From NCBI GenBank assembly GCA_025354565.1, contig JANXMQ010000055.1, positions 1 to 53,898 on the forward strand: 53,898 bases of DNA, given 5' to 3'. This DNA is from Akkermansiaceae bacterium. GTDB taxonomy: Bacteria; Verrucomicrobiota; Verrucomicrobiia; Verrucomicrobiales; Akkermansiaceae. Below are positions 52,420-53,898 of this stretch, piece by piece (position 1 is the stretch's first letter; each line of letters opens with the position of its first letter). The translations under genes were made by a program, and so were the position numbers. The notes beneath the pieces were generated by a model. The model saw only the letters and a list, made by a program, of their open reading frames with translations. It searched no databases and had not been told where the DNA came from.

Positions 52420-52640
52420 TCGTGCGACTCACAAAGATCGCCACATGCAGATAAATCTCCGTCGTGCTAATACTTGTCGCGGCGTAGCCCTTGCGAAGAC
52501 GGATCATCGTGTCCCAGCAAATCCTGGATCGAGCGAAGGTCCGTCCCATTTTCTAACAAATGCGTCGCACCCGAGTGCCGCAACGCATGACTCGTCACCC
52601 GATTCCCGCCGCTTCCGCTGCCCGCTTGATTACCTCGAAG
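52420..52640 (-). pseudogene. Tyrosine recombinase, C-terminal remnant
   Basis: The minus strand reads [20 protein letters not shown] followed by [13 protein letters not shown], the catalytic Arg/His region of phage/integron-type recombinases. After a frameshift another frame has [10 protein letters not shown] with the catalytic Tyr. The N-terminal two thirds are absent. Confidence 0.7.
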
Positions 52641-52702
52641 TGCGGGCGGAACGCGGCATGCCTCTGACCATCGAGACCCTGCAAGTGGAAGTCGCAGTTT
52701 GA
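52640..52702 (+). pseudogene. HicB-type antitoxin, C-terminal remnant
   Basis: The last 20 codons read [17 protein letters not shown] and overlap the next start (TGATG), the usual coupling with HicA. The rest of the gene is replaced by the integrase remnant of the opposite strand. Confidence 0.45.
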
Positions 52703-52842
52703 TGCCCACCTTACCCACACTCAGCGGGCGGGACATCGTCAAAGTCTTCGGCAAAGATGACTGGGAAATGGTGCGGCAACGAGGCAGTCACATGATCCTC
52801 GTCAAGTCCGGCCAGATGATCACCCTCTCCGTTCCAGATTAA
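52702..52842 (+). pseudogene. hicA: HicA-type toxin, shortened
   Basis: A 46-residue [23 protein letters not shown], then [20 protein letters not shown] with the catalytic His in the RGSH motif. It ends ITLSVPD without the last 20 residues (TxxVP...) of complete HicA. TAATACAACTT occurs twice just after it (52840, 52857). Confidence 0.65.
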
Positions 52843-52868
52843 TACAACTTCCCGGATAATACAACTTC

Positions 52869-53093
52869 ATGGCGCGCCAAGTCAGAGAAGCGGTTCGCAA
52901 AGCAGGTATCCCCAAGCGCATCACTTCGCACACGCTGCGCCATTCCTTCGCGACGCACTTGCTGGAGTCCGGCACTGACATCCGCACCGTTCAGAGTCTC
53001 CTCGGCCATGCCGACGTCTCAACCACCATGATCTACCTCCACGTCATGAAACGTCCGGGCGCAGGTGCTCCCAGCCCCCTGGACCATCTTTAA
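52869..53093 (+). pseudogene. Integron-type tyrosine integrase, C-terminal fragment
   Basis: A 74-residue [23 protein letters not shown], then [20 protein letters not shown] and [20 protein letters not shown]. It contains the catalytic Arg, His, His and Tyr of the recombinase C-domain, and the tail PGAG-x-SPLD is typical of IntI-like integrases. The N-terminal 250 residues or so are missing. Confidence 0.75.
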
Positions 53094-53198
53094 ACCGATA
53101 AAATTTCCCCATATCCTGATTTACCGCTTGGCTCGCCAGCATGAACCCCCTATCAAGTGTTTTATGAACGAGGTCGCCAAGGTCTGTAATTTCGGGTC

Positions 53199-53236
53199 GG
53201 GTATTACCCTAATCACCGACCGGTCGGTTAATACCC
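53199..53236. repeat. Nested palindrome next to the integrase fragment
   Basis: GGGTATTA (53199-53206) and TAATACCC (53229-53236) enclose the perfect palindrome ACCGACCGGTCGGT (53215-53228). CCGACCGGTCG recurs at about 53244. May be a recombination or terminator site. Confidence 0.5.
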
Positions 53237-53649
53237 CCCAAACCCGACCGGTCGTTCAATAAGACTGTTCGGCAAGAAACCCACTCCCAGCCGTTGTTGA
53301 TTTCACCCCACGCTTCCACGCATTGCGCAGGTTTGAATCCATATCGTTCCAGCGCGGGAGCGAGGATTGGATTCCAGTCTTCCCACACTGCCACGACACG
53401 GAATGATTTCTTGCCGGCAGCGATGAACTGGCGGAACTGCCCTTTACCTTCGTTGGTGGCATTGACGGCCAAGATGTCCAGTCGATCTCCCGTGATTTTG
53501 GCGAGTCCAGCCATGCCGCTGGCGTGCTGGAATCGGCTGTATCCGGTGCCTAGGATTACGCCAACGGGGTCAGGCACGAACCGAACAAAGAAGCCAGAAC
53601 AAGGCTCCTGCTGGTAACCCGGCTTCACTCGTTTCGTTTTTATTTTCAT
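53209..53649 (-). CDS. Hypothetical protein, possibly cassette-borne
   Basis: A 146-residue ORF: MKIKTKRVKPGYQQEPCSGF, FQHASGMAGLAKITGDRLDI, GKKSFRVVAVWEDWNPILAP, ALERYGFKPAQCVEAWGEIN. The segment ALERYGFKP has an acetyltransferase-like look, but the rest does not allow a family to be named. ATG 53649 follows a short AT-rich stretch. It lies between the integrase fragment and the promoter at the end of the window. Confidence 0.55.
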   Translation of the reverse strand: MKIKTKRVKPGYQQEPCSGFFVRFVPDPVGVILGTGYSRFQHASGMAGLAKITGDRLDILAVNATNEGKGQFRQFIAAGKKSFRVVAVWEDWNPILAPALERYGFKPAQCVEAWGEINNGWEWVSCRTVLLNDRSGLGGINRPVGD

Positions 53650-53745
53650 GGTGTTAGAAAGGTTTTCCGCTCCGGTCAGCCGCACTCTCGCCGGTTGCCA
53701 GAGGGCGGACGTTCGCGGGAGAAAAAGAGCTTGACTCAGCAAACT

Positions 53746-53774
53746 TGACACGGGAGCGAGACTCTCGTAGATTC
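53746..53774 (+). promoter_or_regulatory. Candidate promoter
   Basis: TTGACA (53746-53751) and TAGATT (53769-53774), spacer 17 nt. Points to the CDS that runs out of the window. Confidence 0.5.
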
Positions 53775-53782
53775 CCCCCAGA

Positions 53783-53898
53783 TGGGCGCACGAGACAACA
53801 TGCTGGTATTTGGCTTTCAGAGCCTTGTGGCTTTTTCGTCCCCGGCTTTTGCCGGATCTTCGTCAAGTCGCGGGGTTTCGGATTATTTTCTCGAAGCC
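53783..53898 (+). CDS. Start of an unknown protein, cut by the window end
   Basis: ATG 53783 opens a frame that stays open to the end (MGARDNMLVFGFQSLVAFSS, PAFAGSSSSRGVSDYFLEA). The first part may be a signal peptide. A promoter lies 9-37 nt upstream. Too short for identification. Confidence 0.45.

Noticed and set aside
53654-53866. Minus-strand ORF at the end of the window
   Set aside because: It crosses the promoter region and the start of the plus-strand CDS and has no motif.

Overview
The window looks like part of a chromosome of a Verrucomicrobiota bacterium, probably class Verrucomicrobiae. The clues are a DUF1549/DUF1553 cytochrome-type protein paired with a DUF1501 Tat protein, a GH128-like enzyme with an SHD1-like domain, an MFS-PlsC fusion, an unlinked ECF sigma/anti-sigma pair and generally high GC. 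The taxon is inferred from gene families, not from a marker gene. No rRNA or tRNA gene was seen.

Layout. 0-2.2 kb is a graveyard: a truncated RAYT transposase joined to an IS66 3' end, a short gene followed by a zinc-ribbon/J-domain gene, and the 3' end of a group II intron. 2.2-8.4 kb is a minus-strand run: DUF1549/1553 protein, DUF1501 protein, lspA and an esterase. 8.8-13.6 kb is a compact plus-strand operon (sugar porter, ROK-like kinase, PIG-L deacetylase, NagB) that reads as an amino-sugar catabolic route with PIG-L in the place of NagA. 13.6-19 kb has a doubly broken HigBA module, a remarkable GH1 glycosidase with a circularly permuted solute-binding domain inside it, a broken NAD-kinase-like gene, a J-domain protein and a PD40 remnant. 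19-31.5 kb is mostly core: a transglutaminase/TPR protein, alaS, an MFS-acyltransferase fusion, a GH128-like protein and tyrS.

The alaS gene holds a complete REP-type element (perfect inverted terminal hairpin repeats around a Y1/RAYT transposase domain) inside one uninterrupted 1155-codon frame. Two further repeat-derived segments sit in the same gene. This is the most striking observation in the window.

31.5-46.6 kb is a defence and toxin-antitoxin island. It has a type II C5 methyltransferase with a PD-(D/E)xK nuclease, RelE/Phd and VapC/Phd modules, HicAB and fucosidase remnants, an efflux outer-membrane factor, a glutaredoxin, an XRE regulator, and a type III-like restriction locus (small ORF, helicase remnant, DUF4391 protein, Mod, VapBC, Res, VapBC). 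The Mod gene has an AT-rich central block that looks like a swapped target-recognition region. 46.7-52.1 kb returns to core functions: an SPF-repeat protein, def, rseP, an anti-sigma/sigma pair and rsfS. 52.2-53.2 kb holds two integrase C-terminal fragments around a HicBA remnant, followed by an unknown 146-aa protein and a CDS leaving the window.

Several genes are broken at homopolymer runs (G4, T8, A5). Either the region is decaying or some of these are consensus errors; reads would decide.
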